Origin: Hyphomicrobiales bacterium
Lineage (GTDB): Bacteria; Pseudomonadota; Alphaproteobacteria; Rhizobiales; Xanthobacteraceae
Direction of reading: 5' to 3'
NCBI GenBank assembly: GCA_016210825.1
Contig: JACQTM010000159.1
Location: 1 to 22,902 of the forward strand
Length of the DNA: 22,902 nt
Shown here: piece by piece, positions 7,814 through 16,148 of the stretch
Numbering within the stretch: the first letter of the stretch is position 1
Layout: every line of letters starts with the position of its first letter
The notes under the pieces: model-generated
What the model was told of the DNA's origin: nothing
The model's input: only the letters and a program-made list of their open reading frames with translations
The model's database searches: none
Program-made: the position numbers and the translations under genes

Positions 7814-8829
7814 TGGACGCGCTTCCCGATTTCCAGTTGTTGCGTCCGGCTTCGCTTGGCGACGTGCTTAAAGCGCGGACAGAGTATCCCGATGCCCGTT
7901 TGCTCGGCGGCGGGACTGATCTCATGGTCAATATTCGCCGTGGCATCGTCGCGCCAACGGCGCTCATCGATATGAAGAACGTCACCGAGCTGCGCGCGAT
8001 CAAGGCCGATGCCAAGGGTATAGAAGTGGGCGCATCGGTGACATTGACCGAGCTCGCCGAGCATCCCGAAGTCGGCAAGTATTATCCAGTCGTGGCACAG
8101 GCGGCGGCGCATATCGCGGGACCGACGCATCGCAATATGGGCACAGTGGGCGGCAATATCTGCCTCGACACCCGCTGCATCTATTACAATCAAAGCGAAT
8201 GGTGGCGGTCGGCAAACAACCACTGCCTCAAAACAACCGGCACGATTTGCCACGTAGCGCCGAAAAGCCGCGGTGTGTGCTTCGCAACCTTCAGCGGCGA
8301 TCTGGCGCCGGCCTTTCTCACGCTCGGTGCCGAAGTCGATATCATCGGAGCTGCGGGCCTGCGGACCGTGCCGCTCAACAGCATCTATATTGGCTTTGCC
8401 CGCCAAGATACCCCGGTCACCGAGACTTTCGGTGACGGCAAATACTATTTGTCGCTTCGCCCGGGCGAATTCGTTACAGCCGTGCGAGCGAAAAACATAT
8501 CCGGCCTGCGCTCGGCTTATGACAAAATCCGTATCCGTCGATCGATCGAATATCCGGTGGCGGGAGTTGCGGTGGCTTTGCGCCGCGAGGGCGATAACCT
8601 CGTGGACTTACGCGTGGCGTTCACCGGCACTAATCCGCGCCCGGTATTGCTGACTGGTACCGAGCGGCTTTGCGGCCGAACGTTTGACGAACGGGCACTG
8701 AAGGGGCTCGAAGAATTGGTGCGTGACCAGGTTATGTCGATGAAAACAACGTTCACACCGGGACATTACCGCCGGCGTGTTGCCGGCGTGTTGGCGCGGC
8801 GTCTGGTGACGCGCCTGTTCAATTCCTAG
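7813..8829 (+). CDS. hcrB: 4-hydroxybenzoyl-CoA reductase, beta subunit (FAD, [4Fe-4S])
   Basis: This 338-residue protein is a CoxM/XDH-type FAD subunit: RLLGGGTDLMVNIRRG near residue 33 and THRNMGTVGGNICLDT near 105-120 bind FAD. Between the FAD core and the later LAPAFLTLGAEVD segment there is an insertion with C122, C138, C146 and C156. Such a roughly 40-residue loop carrying an extra [4Fe-4S] cluster is the hallmark of 4-hydroxybenzoyl-CoA reductase beta subunits and is absent from ordinary xanthine dehydrogenases. It lets ferredoxin deliver electrons into the enzyme. I chose the ATG at 7813, giving a TGATG overlap with hcrA, because GGAGG at 7802-7806 is then 6 nt away; the GTG at 7810 is possible but too close. 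Its stop is the last of the operon and faces the convergent ligase gene 20 nt away. Confidence 0.94.
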   Translation: MDALPDFQLLRPASLGDVLKARTEYPDARLLGGGTDLMVNIRRGIVAPTALIDMKNVTELRAIKADAKGIEVGASVTLTELAEHPEVGKYYPVVAQAAAHIAGPTHRNMGTVGGNICLDTRCIYYNQSEWWRSANNHCLKTTGTICHVAPKSRGVCFATFSGDLAPAFLTLGAEVDIIGAAGLRTVPLNSIYIGFARQDTPVTETFGDGKYYLSLRPGEFVTAVRAKNISGLRSAYDKIRIRRSIEYPVAGVAVALRREGDNLVDLRVAFTGTNPRPVLLTGTERLCGRTFDERALKGLEELVRDQVMSMKTTFTPGHYRRRVAGVLARRLVTRLFNS

Positions 8830-8852
8830 CAGATGCGTCCAAGCGTCCGCTA
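8827..8852. terminator. Hairpin joining the stops of two convergent genes
   Basis: TAGCAGATGC and GCGTCCGCTA pair with 9 of 10 positions (one A-C mismatch, one G-T wobble) around a 6-nt loop GTCCAA. The outer arms are exactly the TAG stop of hcrB and the TAG stop of the ligase on the other strand. No T-run follows on either side, so it is at best a weak bidirectional terminator or an end-protecting stem. Confidence 0.4.
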
Positions 8853-10496
8853 AAGCAAGAACGATCGATCACTGCCCGGCTTTTGTGCTTTTTCTTCTTC
8901 GCGCAGTTTATATCGCTGGATCTTTCCAGTCGCCGTTCGTGGCAAATCCATCCGGATGTCGATCCAGCGCGGGTATTTCCAGTTACCGGCGCGTTCCTTG
9001 ACATGGATCTTGAGCGTTTCGAGCAGGCGGTCGTCGAACCGGTAGCCGTTCTTCAGCACGATGAACGCCTTCGGCTTCACCAGTCCGTCAGCATCTTCCT
9101 TTGGGATCACGGCGGCCTCGAGCACGGCCTCGTGCGAAACCAAAGCCGCCTCAACATCGAACGGCGATACCCACATGCCGCTGACCTTGAACATGTCGTC
9201 CGTGCGCCCGCAATAATGATAATAACCCTCGCGGTCGCGATAGTATTTGTCACCGGTATAGGTCCACTCCCCGGCAAACGTCCTGCGGCTCTTAGCGCGC
9301 TGGTTCCAGTAACCCTCGCCGGCCGACGGCCCGCGAACGATGAGTTCGCCGATCTCGCCATTGGGAAGGTCTCGGCCATTCTCATCCACGATACGAACGT
9401 CGTAGCCGGGCACCGGTTTGCCCGTGGAGCCGTAGCGAATGTCGCCCGGCCGGTTGCTGAGAAAGGTCTGTAACATTTCGGTTGAACCGATGCCGTCAAG
9501 TACATCGGCACCGACAATCGTCTTCCAGCGCTCACCGAGATGCGCCGGCAAGGCTTCGCCGGCGGAGATGCAGATGCGTAGCCGGTCGGAACCCGCGCCC
9601 GGGCAAATGTCCTTGTGCGCGAGCAGAGCTGTGTATAGCGAGGGCACCGCATAAAAAATCGTCGGGCGGTGCTTGCGCATGATGTCGAAAATCACGTCAG
9701 CGGTCGGCCGCTGCGGCCACAGTATAGCGGTGGCGCCAACAGACAGCGGAAACGACATCGAATTGCCAAGACCATAGGCGAAGAAAAGCTTGGCAGCTGA
9801 GAAGACGACATCGTCTTCACGAATGCCAATCACCCCCTGCCCCATCAATTTTGCCGTCGCCATCAAACTAGAATGGACGTGCTTGACCCCTTTCGGATCG
9901 CCGGTCGAGCCGGATGTATAAAGCCAGAAGGCGACCTCGTCGGAAATGGTCGGCGCCGTGTATATATTGGGGCGCTCGGCCGCAATAATCTTTTCAAAAT
10001 CATGAACGCTGCGGCCGCCGAATGAAGCGTTATTTTCGTGGCACTCGCCGACAACAACGATGTCGCGTAGATTTGGCGCGCGATCGAGTACCGGCCGTAT
10101 GTTTTGCGCGAGTGCAGCATCGAGCACGAGAACGCGAATCCGGCTATCGGATAACATGTAGCCGTAGAGCTCGGATGTAAGCCAGGTATTGAGCGGGATA
10201 ACAACAATGCCCGCACGGATCGCACCCCAAAACGCGACTGGATAATCGACTGTATCGGGTAACAGCAAAGCAATCCGGTCTTCCTGCCGAAGACCGAGAT
10301 TTCGCAATGCCGCCGCAAAACTACAGGTACGCGACTGCAACGCCCGATAGGTGACGGAACGATCGGGGTCGTGAAACGCAATCTTATCGCCCAATCCACG
10401 CGCCACATTGGCATCGATGAAATCGGAGACGGCGTTGTAATGTCTGCGCTCCTCGAACACGTCCACTAAGAGTATCTCCCCATCGGGACCGACCAT
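8850..10496 (-). CDS. Benzoate/4-hydroxybenzoate-CoA ligase family enzyme
   Basis: This 548-residue protein is an acyl-adenylate-forming enzyme. The phosphate-binding loop YTSGSTGDPKG is at 193-203, the FFAYGLGNSMSFPLSVGA stretch is typical of benzoate-CoA ligases, ISAGEALP and DGIGSTEMLQTF form the aromatic pocket and adenylate site, YTGDKYYRDREGYYHYCGR is the hinge region, and K525 in TGKIQRYKLR is the catalytic lysine. Benzoate-CoA ligases (BadA, BclA) and 4-hydroxybenzoate-CoA ligase (HbaA) have this architecture and size; sequence alone does not let me choose between them. The reaction is aromatic acid + ATP + CoA to aroyl-CoA + AMP + PPi, in the cytoplasm. It lies 92 nt downstream of the boxD-like gene on the same strand and is convergent with hcrCAB, whose substrate it may produce. 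The start ATG has only a poor ribosome-binding site. Confidence 0.9.
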   Translation of the reverse strand: MVGPDGEILLVDVFEERRHYNAVSDFIDANVARGLGDKIAFHDPDRSVTYRALQSRTCSFAAALRNLGLRQEDRIALLLPDTVDYPVAFWGAIRAGIVVIPLNTWLTSELYGYMLSDSRIRVLVLDAALAQNIRPVLDRAPNLRDIVVVGECHENNASFGGRSVHDFEKIIAAERPNIYTAPTISDEVAFWLYTSGSTGDPKGVKHVHSSLMATAKLMGQGVIGIREDDVVFSAAKLFFAYGLGNSMSFPLSVGATAILWPQRPTADVIFDIMRKHRPTIFYAVPSLYTALLAHKDICPGAGSDRLRICISAGEALPAHLGERWKTIVGADVLDGIGSTEMLQTFLSNRPGDIRYGSTGKPVPGYDVRIVDENGRDLPNGEIGELIVRGPSAGEGYWNQRAKSRRTFAGEWTYTGDKYYRDREGYYHYCGRTDDMFKVSGMWVSPFDVEAALVSHEAVLEAAVIPKEDADGLVKPKAFIVLKNGYRFDDRLLETLKIHVKERAGNWKYPRWIDIRMDLPRTATGKIQRYKLREEEKAQKPGSDRSFLL

Positions 10497-10588
10497 CTTG
10501 TTTCATTTCACGCCGGACTTACTTCACCATGACGGTCAAACCGCCGTTTATGGCCTTACGTTGTGATTGCGAGTATCACGACCCTTTC

Positions 10589-12172
10589 TCAATGAAGGTG
10601 ACCAGCTTTTGCCTGTAGATCGCCGATCAATTCGGCCGATCCCTGAACGGCGACACGCTGATGATAGAAGCGCAGGCCGTTGAGCCCGCCAAGTTCCTCG
10701 CCGTTACCGGCTCGTCCGGGACCGCCATGCAGGCATTGCGGCATGACGATGCCGTGGCCCGAATGGACGTCGGCGACCGAGCGTTCGACCACGAGTAACC
10801 GTCCGTGCATCGATCCAAGTTCGCCGACGGCACGCGCCAGGAATACACGGTCGTCGCCATAAATCGACGCCACGAGGGAGCCGCCGCCACGCGCAATTAG
10901 TGCGAACGCGTCCTTTTCGTCCCTGTAGGGGATAATCGTCGCCACAGGTCCGAATACTTCGGTATCGTGCACGGCACGGGCTGTCGTGGTGTCTTTGACG
11001 CGAAGCAACGTCGGGGCGACGAAGGATGATTTTTCCGGATCGATGCCCTCGAGCGCCGGCGCCTTGGCATTACCACTAACGATCGAGGCTTCGCCGGCGA
11101 GGCGCCCAATGCCGTCCAGGGCAACGGTTTGCTGCGCGCGTGTTACGAGCGGGCCCATGCGTACATCCTCGCGGCGCGGATCACCGACAACGACCTTGGC
11201 GAGCCGCGCTTTGAGCGCTTCAGTCGCATCGTCCATGCGACCGGCGGGGACAAAGATGCGCCTGATCGCGGTGCATTTCTGACCAGCCTTCGCCGTCATC
11301 TCACGCACCACTTCCTTGACGAAGGCATCGAACGTTGGGCTACCGGGCATTACATCGGGTGCGAGCAATGCAGCATTGAGACTGTCGGCCTCGATGTTGA
11401 CCGGTACACCACGCGTCAGCACATTCGGATGGCGGCGGATCTGGATCGCGGTCGCCGACGAGCCGGTGAACGCGATGATGTCCTCGCCGGTGAGGTGATC
11501 CAAGATATCTCCAGCGCTGCCACACAGAAGGCTGATCGCACCCGCCGGCAGCACGTTTGCCATGACGACGTCGCGAACCATCGCATGCGAAAGCATGGCT
11601 GTCGCCGAGGCGGGCTTGACCAGAAATGGCACGCCGGCAAGCAGAGACACGGCCGCCTTTTCCCACAAACCCCAGCTCGGAAAATTGAACGCATTGATAT
11701 GCACGGCGACACCGCGGCGTGGCACCAATATGTGGATGGCTTGGAAATTTTCCGCCTTGGTGAGCCGCGCCGGCTTGTCATCGACGAGGAGACGGGCATC
11801 TGCAAACGGTGCGCCGAGCCGTGCGTAGTATTTCAGCGTGCCGATTCCGCCGTCGATGTCGATTGCCGCATCGTTTCGCGTGTTGCCTGAATTTGCAATC
11901 GCGATAGCCTCATAGCGCGCCCGGTTTGTCACCAGTACATCGGCGATGGCGCCGATGAGCTTGGCACGCGCTGCGAAGCTGAGACCGCGCAGGGCCGGGC
12001 TCCCATTCTGGCGCGCGAATTGCAGCGCGGCCTTAAGATCAAGTCCGCGCGCACTCGCAGTGGCAAGCACCGACCCATTGACCGGGTCGACGAGTTCGGC
12101 CTCAACACCATCCCCGCGGGACCATTTCCCGCCGAAATAACTTTCGAGCTTTTCAGGAGAACCCACACTCAT
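10589..12172 (-). CDS. boxD: 3,4-dehydroadipyl-CoA semialdehyde dehydrogenase (BoxD-type)
   Basis: This 527-residue aldehyde dehydrogenase belongs to the PaaZ/BoxD branch. The catalytic asparagine is N163 in AFNFPSWG, the general base E261 in NIEADSLN, and the nucleophile C300 in AGQKCTAIRR. The tail motif SVADVHSGHGIVMPQCLHGG, close to the end, is characteristic of this branch. The protein has only the dehydrogenase part, without the hydratase domain found in PaaZ, and its length fits BoxD (about 530). BoxD oxidises 3,4-dehydroadipyl-CoA semialdehyde with NADP after BoxC opens the ring of the benzoyl-CoA epoxide, that is, in the oxygen-dependent benzoyl-CoA route. boxA, boxB and boxC are not in the window. 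The ligase follows downstream and both may form one operon. Substrate is inferred from branch membership. Confidence 0.82.
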   Translation of the reverse strand: MSVGSPEKLESYFGGKWSRGDGVEAELVDPVNGSVLATASARGLDLKAALQFARQNGSPALRGLSFAARAKLIGAIADVLVTNRARYEAIAIANSGNTRNDAAIDIDGGIGTLKYYARLGAPFADARLLVDDKPARLTKAENFQAIHILVPRRGVAVHINAFNFPSWGLWEKAAVSLLAGVPFLVKPASATAMLSHAMVRDVVMANVLPAGAISLLCGSAGDILDHLTGEDIIAFTGSSATAIQIRRHPNVLTRGVPVNIEADSLNAALLAPDVMPGSPTFDAFVKEVVREMTAKAGQKCTAIRRIFVPAGRMDDATEALKARLAKVVVGDPRREDVRMGPLVTRAQQTVALDGIGRLAGEASIVSGNAKAPALEGIDPEKSSFVAPTLLRVKDTTTARAVHDTEVFGPVATIIPYRDEKDAFALIARGGGSLVASIYGDDRVFLARAVGELGSMHGRLLVVERSVADVHSGHGIVMPQCLHGGPGRAGNGEELGGLNGLRFYHQRVAVQGSAELIGDLQAKAGHLH

Positions 12173-12421
12173 TGGACGACGCCTTATTCTTGCGGCCGGA
12201 GCAGGAAAGAGCGAATGACTTCGGTGCTCCCTTCCCGTCGATTTGAACGCCAGTCGACCCCGTTCCGCGCAATGAATTATATTGCATCATTCGACTTCAC
12301 GTCCAATGATTGTTATGGGAAGGAATCATTCTCCTACTTCAAGTTTTCCCTGCCGCCCGCGTCCTGACGCCGAGAGCCCCAAGCCTTCGATCTTGGAAAA
12401 GCAATGGCCGCTGCGATCAGA
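12173..12421. promoter_or_regulatory. boxD upstream region with an inverted repeat
   Basis: The 249-nt gap holds an inverted repeat AATGATT (12305-12311) and AATCATT (12324-12330) with 12 nt between, some 135-160 nt before the boxD start. Inside it, TTGTTAT at 12310-12316 equals one half-site of the operators at 919 and 4879, but the second half is not conserved. It could be a degenerate operator. The end nearest boxD has a short open frame on the minus strand that I could not identify. Confidence 0.3.
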
Positions 12422-13384
12422 TCATATGCGTAGAAGCCGCCTGGCGTTTCCGCTGAGGATTTTTACCTTGTCGTCTTCGGAGAGCGGCACGGTTTGCATC
12501 CAGCGCATCGCTGGGCCGTTGGGAACAAATGGCCAATCGACAGAAAACAAAATTCGATCGACCCCCATCTCCATCACGCAGCACAACAGCGCCGGATCGG
12601 AAAAAAAGCCGCTCGTTGTAATCCAGAAATTATTGCAAAACACCTCTCTGAACCGAACTTGCTTGGGGCCCGGGCGCGAGAGCGCTTCGTCGACGCGCGC
12701 CATGAGAAACGGCAGCGTTTCACCAAGATGGCCAAGGATGATTTTCAGCTTTGGATGGGCGTCGAAAATTCCCGAAAGCACCAGGCGGATCGCCTGCGTC
12801 GCCGTTTCCACCGTAAATCCCCAAGCCGCACGAATCAGCATCGGATAATCCTTGACGTAGTCCTTGTAATAGACATCCAGCACGGCCGGATGCGGCACGG
12901 ACGGGTGCAGGTAGATCGGCACATCGAGTTTTTCCGCGCGCGCGAAAATCGGCCAGAAGCGTTTGTCGTCGAGGAAAAGCCCGTTCGCGAGCCCGTGGAT
13001 CATCGCGCCCTTGAAGCCGAGCTTGACCGTGCGCTCGAGCTCGTCGGCGGCGGCGTTCGGATCGCTTGTCGGCAACGCCGCAAAACCGGCGAAGCGTTTC
13101 GGATGCGCGGCGACGGCGGCCGCGAGCCGGTCGTTGACCTGGCGCGCCAGGGCAACCGCGTTGTCGCCCGAGAGCTTTTGCGTTGCTGGCGCGGTGTGGG
13201 ATAACACCTGGATATCGACGCCAGCCTCGTCCATTTCCTTAAGTCGCAATTCGCCGAGATCGCTGAGGCGCTTGACTATTTCGGGATCACGGGATGCATC
13301 GAACCCCGTATAGGTTCCCGCCAATTCGCGGTCCCAATAATGCTCTTCCAGCGCGATGACTGGATATTTCGACGTCTTTGTCAT
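12422..13384 (-). CDS. Amidohydrolase-2 family protein, gamma-resorcylate decarboxylase-like
   Basis: This 320-residue protein is a TIM-barrel member of the ACMSD/amidohydrolase-2 family. It aligns by eye over its full length with 2,6-dihydroxybenzoate (gamma-resorcylate) decarboxylase (about 327 residues): VIALEEHYW at the start, RFAGFAALPTSDPNAAADEL, WGFTVETATQAIRLVLSG, HPKLKIILGHLGE and ILFSVDWPF. Expected metal and active-site residues are E13, H15, H160, H219 and D283, all present. Members remove carbon dioxide from hydroxybenzoates without oxygen or organic cofactor, or hydrolyse ring lactones. Among aromatic-CoA genes, a hydroxybenzoate decarboxylase is a sensible guess, but the substrate is not determined. 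A strong Shine-Dalgarno (GGGGGA) lies a few bases before the ATG. It stands alone, about 250 nt from the boxD start and 273 nt from the DUF934 end. Confidence 0.88.
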   Translation of the reverse strand: MTKTSKYPVIALEEHYWDRELAGTYTGFDASRDPEIVKRLSDLGELRLKEMDEAGVDIQVLSHTAPATQKLSGDNAVALARQVNDRLAAAVAAHPKRFAGFAALPTSDPNAAADELERTVKLGFKGAMIHGLANGLFLDDKRFWPIFARAEKLDVPIYLHPSVPHPAVLDVYYKDYVKDYPMLIRAAWGFTVETATQAIRLVLSGIFDAHPKLKIILGHLGETLPFLMARVDEALSRPGPKQVRFREVFCNNFWITTSGFFSDPALLCCVMEMGVDRILFSVDWPFVPNGPAMRWMQTVPLSEDDKVKILSGNARRLLRI

Positions 13385-13400
13385 GATTCCCCCGGATTTC

Positions 13401-13420
13401 CTCCAGATAATAAATTCTGG
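13401..13420. promoter_or_regulatory. Inverted repeat before the amidohydrolase
   Basis: TCCAGA and TCTGGA flank an 8-nt AT-rich spacer, 17 nt before the start codon at 13384. The position between ribosome-binding site and promoter suits a repressor operator. It is not similar to the 919/4879 palindrome, so a different regulator would be involved. Confidence 0.35.
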
Positions 13421-13548
13421 ATGTATCAGGTGTATCGGCCGCCGATAAGAGGCACAGAAGTGACTGGGTAGGACGTTTTTTACCGCGAGCGGACGCTGGC
13501 GATTGCAATATTCTTGTAAGCTCGATGCCGTGACACGGCTAACAGCCT

Positions 13549-13575
13549 CCTCGTGTTGGTGGTGAGATCACGAGG
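13549..13575. terminator. Possible hairpin downstream of the cys operon
   Basis: CCTCGTG at 13549-13555 and CACGAGG at 13569-13575 form a 7-bp stem with a 13-nt loop. It lies about 80 nt after the DUF934 stop in the sense of that operon. No T-run follows, so termination by this stem is only a possibility. I see no gene in 13385-13657. Confidence 0.3.
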
Positions 13576-13657
13576 GGCATCATTAAGCAGAAATAATGTG
13601 CTGGCTCCACGTACGCCTTTTGCGACACGGGTTGCATGGCACTAATGACATACTCAT

Positions 13658-14182
13658 CTAGGCCATCGAATTCGTGGCGGATCGCGACCCGGTGTGATCA
13701 AGCCGGCGCCGCAATGCGATCGATTGGCCGTCGGCCGCGGGCTGATAGAAGACGCTGAACCGCCGGATGACGTCGACAAATGCCGAAGCGTCCGTCGCCT
13801 TTGCAACCTCAAAAGCATTGAATCCCGCGCGATGCAGAAAAAGAAACTGGTCACGAAGAATGTCCCCCGTGGCGCGCAATTCGCCACGAAAATTGTAACG
13901 TTCGCGCAGAATTCGCGCCTGACTATAGGCACGTCCATCGCGAAATGTCGGAAAGATCAACGCAACCAAGGACAAGCGCTCAAGGTGTGGGACAAGATCC
14001 GAGACATTACGCGCATTCGGCCATAGAACGCCCGTTCGCCCGGCGCGGAGCGCAAAATCCCCCGCGTCCGCCAGCAGACGTTCCGCGGGCACTATAACGG
14101 CTGTGTCGTCGGGCACCGGAGCGTCGTCGAGGACGCGCAGATAGGGATCGTCAATGATCTTTCCATTTTTAACGAGTGGCAT
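13658..14182 (-). CDS. DUF934 family protein of the sulfite reductase operon
   Basis: I take the ATG at 14182, giving a 174-residue protein beginning MPLVKNGKIIDDPYLRVL; the frame is open further upstream but that part overlaps cysI and lacks family character. VVLWPN-like and FPTFRDGRAYSQARILRERY and DQFLFLHRAGFNAFEV segments are typical of DUF934, a short family of unknown biochemical role found in proteobacterial cysI/cysH operons. The start overlaps the end of cysI by 14 nt, showing translational coupling. In related genomes cysH (APS/PAPS reductase) normally follows; here the next gene is an unrelated amidohydrolase. A supporting role in assimilatory sulfite reduction is inferred from this constant neighbourhood. 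Confidence 0.88.
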   Translation of the reverse strand: MPLVKNGKIIDDPYLRVLDDAPVPDDTAVIVPAERLLADAGDFALRAGRTGVLWPNARNVSDLVPHLERLSLVALIFPTFRDGRAYSQARILRERYNFRGELRATGDILRDQFLFLHRAGFNAFEVAKATDASAFVDVIRRFSVFYQPAADGQSIALRRRLDHTGSRSATNSMA

Positions 14183-15827
14183 AGACGCGCTCCTTGAACG
14201 GTTCCACGCCGACGCGGTTGACCGTCTCGATGAATAGTTCGTTCGGGCGTTCGCGAAGTTCGACATAGGCGGCGACCACGTCCTCGATGACGTCCGCAAC
14301 TTCGGCGTAAGGCACGGCCGGTCCCAGCAGAGCTCCAAGTTCAGCCTGCTCATCGGCGCGACCGCCCAAGGTGATCTGAAAAAATTCCTCGCCGTTCTTC
14401 TCGACGCCGAGAATTCCAATATGACCGACATGATGGTGACCGCATGCGTTGATGCACCCGGAAATATTGATGTGCAGCCGGCCGAGATCGTGCGCCACGT
14501 CGAGATTGCGAAAGCGCCGCGTCAGCTCTTGGGCGATCGGAATGGAGCGGGTATTTGCAAGGCTGCAATAGTCAAGGCCAGGGCAGGCAATGATGTCGGA
14601 AACGAGCCCGACATTCGGCGTGGCGACACCGATCGTCTCCAGCTTTTCCCAAAGCGTCGGAAGATCGCGCTGCGCGACATGCGGCAGCACAAGATTTTGC
14701 TCGTGACCTACTCTAATTTCCCCGAACGAATAACGACCGGCAAGAGCGGCAATTGATTCCATTTGCTCGGCGGTTGCGTCGCCGGGTGGACCGCCTTCGG
14801 GTTTCAGCGACAATGTCACGATCGCGTAGCCGGACACCTTGTGATTGGCGATGGAATTATCGAGCCAAGTCGCAAAGCGGCGATTGGACGACCGCGCCTT
14901 GCGCAATTCCTCGGGATTGTCGTCGAGCCGCTCATACTCGGGATAGCGGAAGCGCGCAGTGATGTCGGCTGCATGCGCAGGGTCAAGCGCGAGCGCGCCA
15001 TCCTTGATCACTTGCCACTCCGCATCGACTTCTTTTGCAAACGCCTCGGCGCCGAGGTCGTGAACGAGGATTTTAATGCGCGCCTTATAGATGTTGTCGC
15101 GACGCCCATATTGATTATAGACACGCAGGATCGCTTCGACGTAGCTCAGAAGATCGCGCTTCGGCAGGAACGCTTTGATCGTCTTGCCGATAAAGGGCGT
15201 ACGCCCGAGCCCGCCGCCGACCATCACTTCGAATCCGGTTTCGCCGGCGCCATTCCGGTGCAGGCGCAATCCGATATCGTGCACGCGAACCGCGGCCCGA
15301 TCATGCGAAGCCGCCGTGATCGCGATCTTGAACTTGCGCGGAAGGAATGAAAATTCCGGATGCAGCGTTGAATGCTGGCGTAGAATTTCCGCCCAGATTC
15401 GCGGATCCTCGATCTCGTCCGGCGCGACTCCCGCCCATTGATCGGTCGTAATATTACGAACGCAATTACCACTCGTTTGCATGCCGTGGAGGCCGGCGCG
15501 ACCCAGATCGGCCATCACATCGGGTAGATCCTCGAGCTTGATCCAATTGAACTGGAGATTCTGCCGCGTGGTGAAGTGCCCGTAGTTACGGTCATATCGC
15601 CGCGCGATATGCGCGAGCATGCGCATTTGTTCCGACGACAGCGTACCGTAGGGGATGGCGATCCGCAGCATGTAGGCATGAAGCTGCAAATAGACGCCGT
15701 TCATCAGGCGAAGCGGTTTGAATTGCTCCTCGGTCAATTCGCCCGACAGTCGGCGCGCGACTTGGTCGCGAAATTCGTCGATGCGTTCGTCGACCAACGT
15801 GCGGTCGAAATCGTCGTAAAGGTACAT
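14169..15827 (-). CDS. cysI: Nitrite/sulfite reductase hemoprotein (CysI type)
   Basis: The protein has 552 residues and the twofold repeat of siroheme reductases: the first half has YGHFTTRQNLQFNWIKLED and GMQTSGNCVRNITTDQWAG, the second FGEIRVGHEQNLVLPHV and the cluster site. C415-x5-C421 and C458-x3-C462 bind the [4Fe-4S]-siroheme centre. It reduces sulfite to sulfide with six electrons in the cytoplasm for cysteine synthesis; a nitrite reductase role cannot be fully excluded by sequence, but cysG, DUF2849 and DUF934 around it point to sulfite. No cysJ flavoprotein is present, so a ferredoxin is the likely electron donor. The start lies 3 nt after the DUF2849 stop. Confidence 0.93.
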   Translation of the reverse strand: MYLYDDFDRTLVDERIDEFRDQVARRLSGELTEEQFKPLRLMNGVYLQLHAYMLRIAIPYGTLSSEQMRMLAHIARRYDRNYGHFTTRQNLQFNWIKLEDLPDVMADLGRAGLHGMQTSGNCVRNITTDQWAGVAPDEIEDPRIWAEILRQHSTLHPEFSFLPRKFKIAITAASHDRAAVRVHDIGLRLHRNGAGETGFEVMVGGGLGRTPFIGKTIKAFLPKRDLLSYVEAILRVYNQYGRRDNIYKARIKILVHDLGAEAFAKEVDAEWQVIKDGALALDPAHAADITARFRYPEYERLDDNPEELRKARSSNRRFATWLDNSIANHKVSGYAIVTLSLKPEGGPPGDATAEQMESIAALAGRYSFGEIRVGHEQNLVLPHVAQRDLPTLWEKLETIGVATPNVGLVSDIIACPGLDYCSLANTRSIPIAQELTRRFRNLDVAHDLGRLHINISGCINACGHHHVGHIGILGVEKNGEEFFQITLGGRADEQAELGALLGPAVPYAEVADVIEDVVAAYVELRERPNELFIETVNRVGVEPFKERVYATR

Positions 15828-15830
15828 GGC

Positions 15831-16148
15831 TCAGATTCCGAATATTGCCGGCAAGTCGAAAGTCGGCCCCTGCAATCGAATGCGCTCGCGCATATTGCCA
15901 GGTTGAATTCGACCGGCGTCCACCTCGACGGGAGCGATGTAAGCCCCGACTGCGGAAATGTCATCGGCAATTGCCGCATGCAACAACTCGGTTGCTGCAG
16001 GAACCGTCGTCGCGATAGCGGCGGCGCCGATTTGCGTGGACCACCCATTGTCGGCGGTGCGATAGACGACCACGCCGTCACCCAGACGATTGGCGGTGAC
16101 AACGACCGGTCCGGCGATCTTGAGCTTTTGCTGCAAAGGCGAAGTCAT
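15831..16148 (-). CDS. DUF2849 family protein
   Basis: This 105-residue protein (ANRLGDGVVVYRTADNGW near the start, then a short alanine-rich helix and VEVDAGRIQPGNMRERIR) belongs to DUF2849, a family almost always placed between cysG and cysI in alphaproteobacteria. The start overlaps the cysG stop (ATGA) and its stop lies 3 nt before cysI, so it is within one operon. No cysteines for a cofactor and no membrane segment are seen. The function is unknown; a role in handing over or assembling siroheme or in sulfite reductase activity is suggested only by position. Confidence 0.9.
   Translation of the reverse strand: MTSPLQQKLKIAGPVVVTANRLGDGVVVYRTADNGWSTQIGAAAIATTVPAATELLHAAIADDISAVGAYIAPVEVDAGRIQPGNMRERIRLQGPTFDLPAIFGI

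Noticed and set aside
12180..12270. Minus-strand frame with GSTEVIRSFLLRPQE as an acyl-CoA dehydrogenase tail
   Set aside because: The similarity is confined to a few residues and a stop lies just upstream; not enough to call a remnant.
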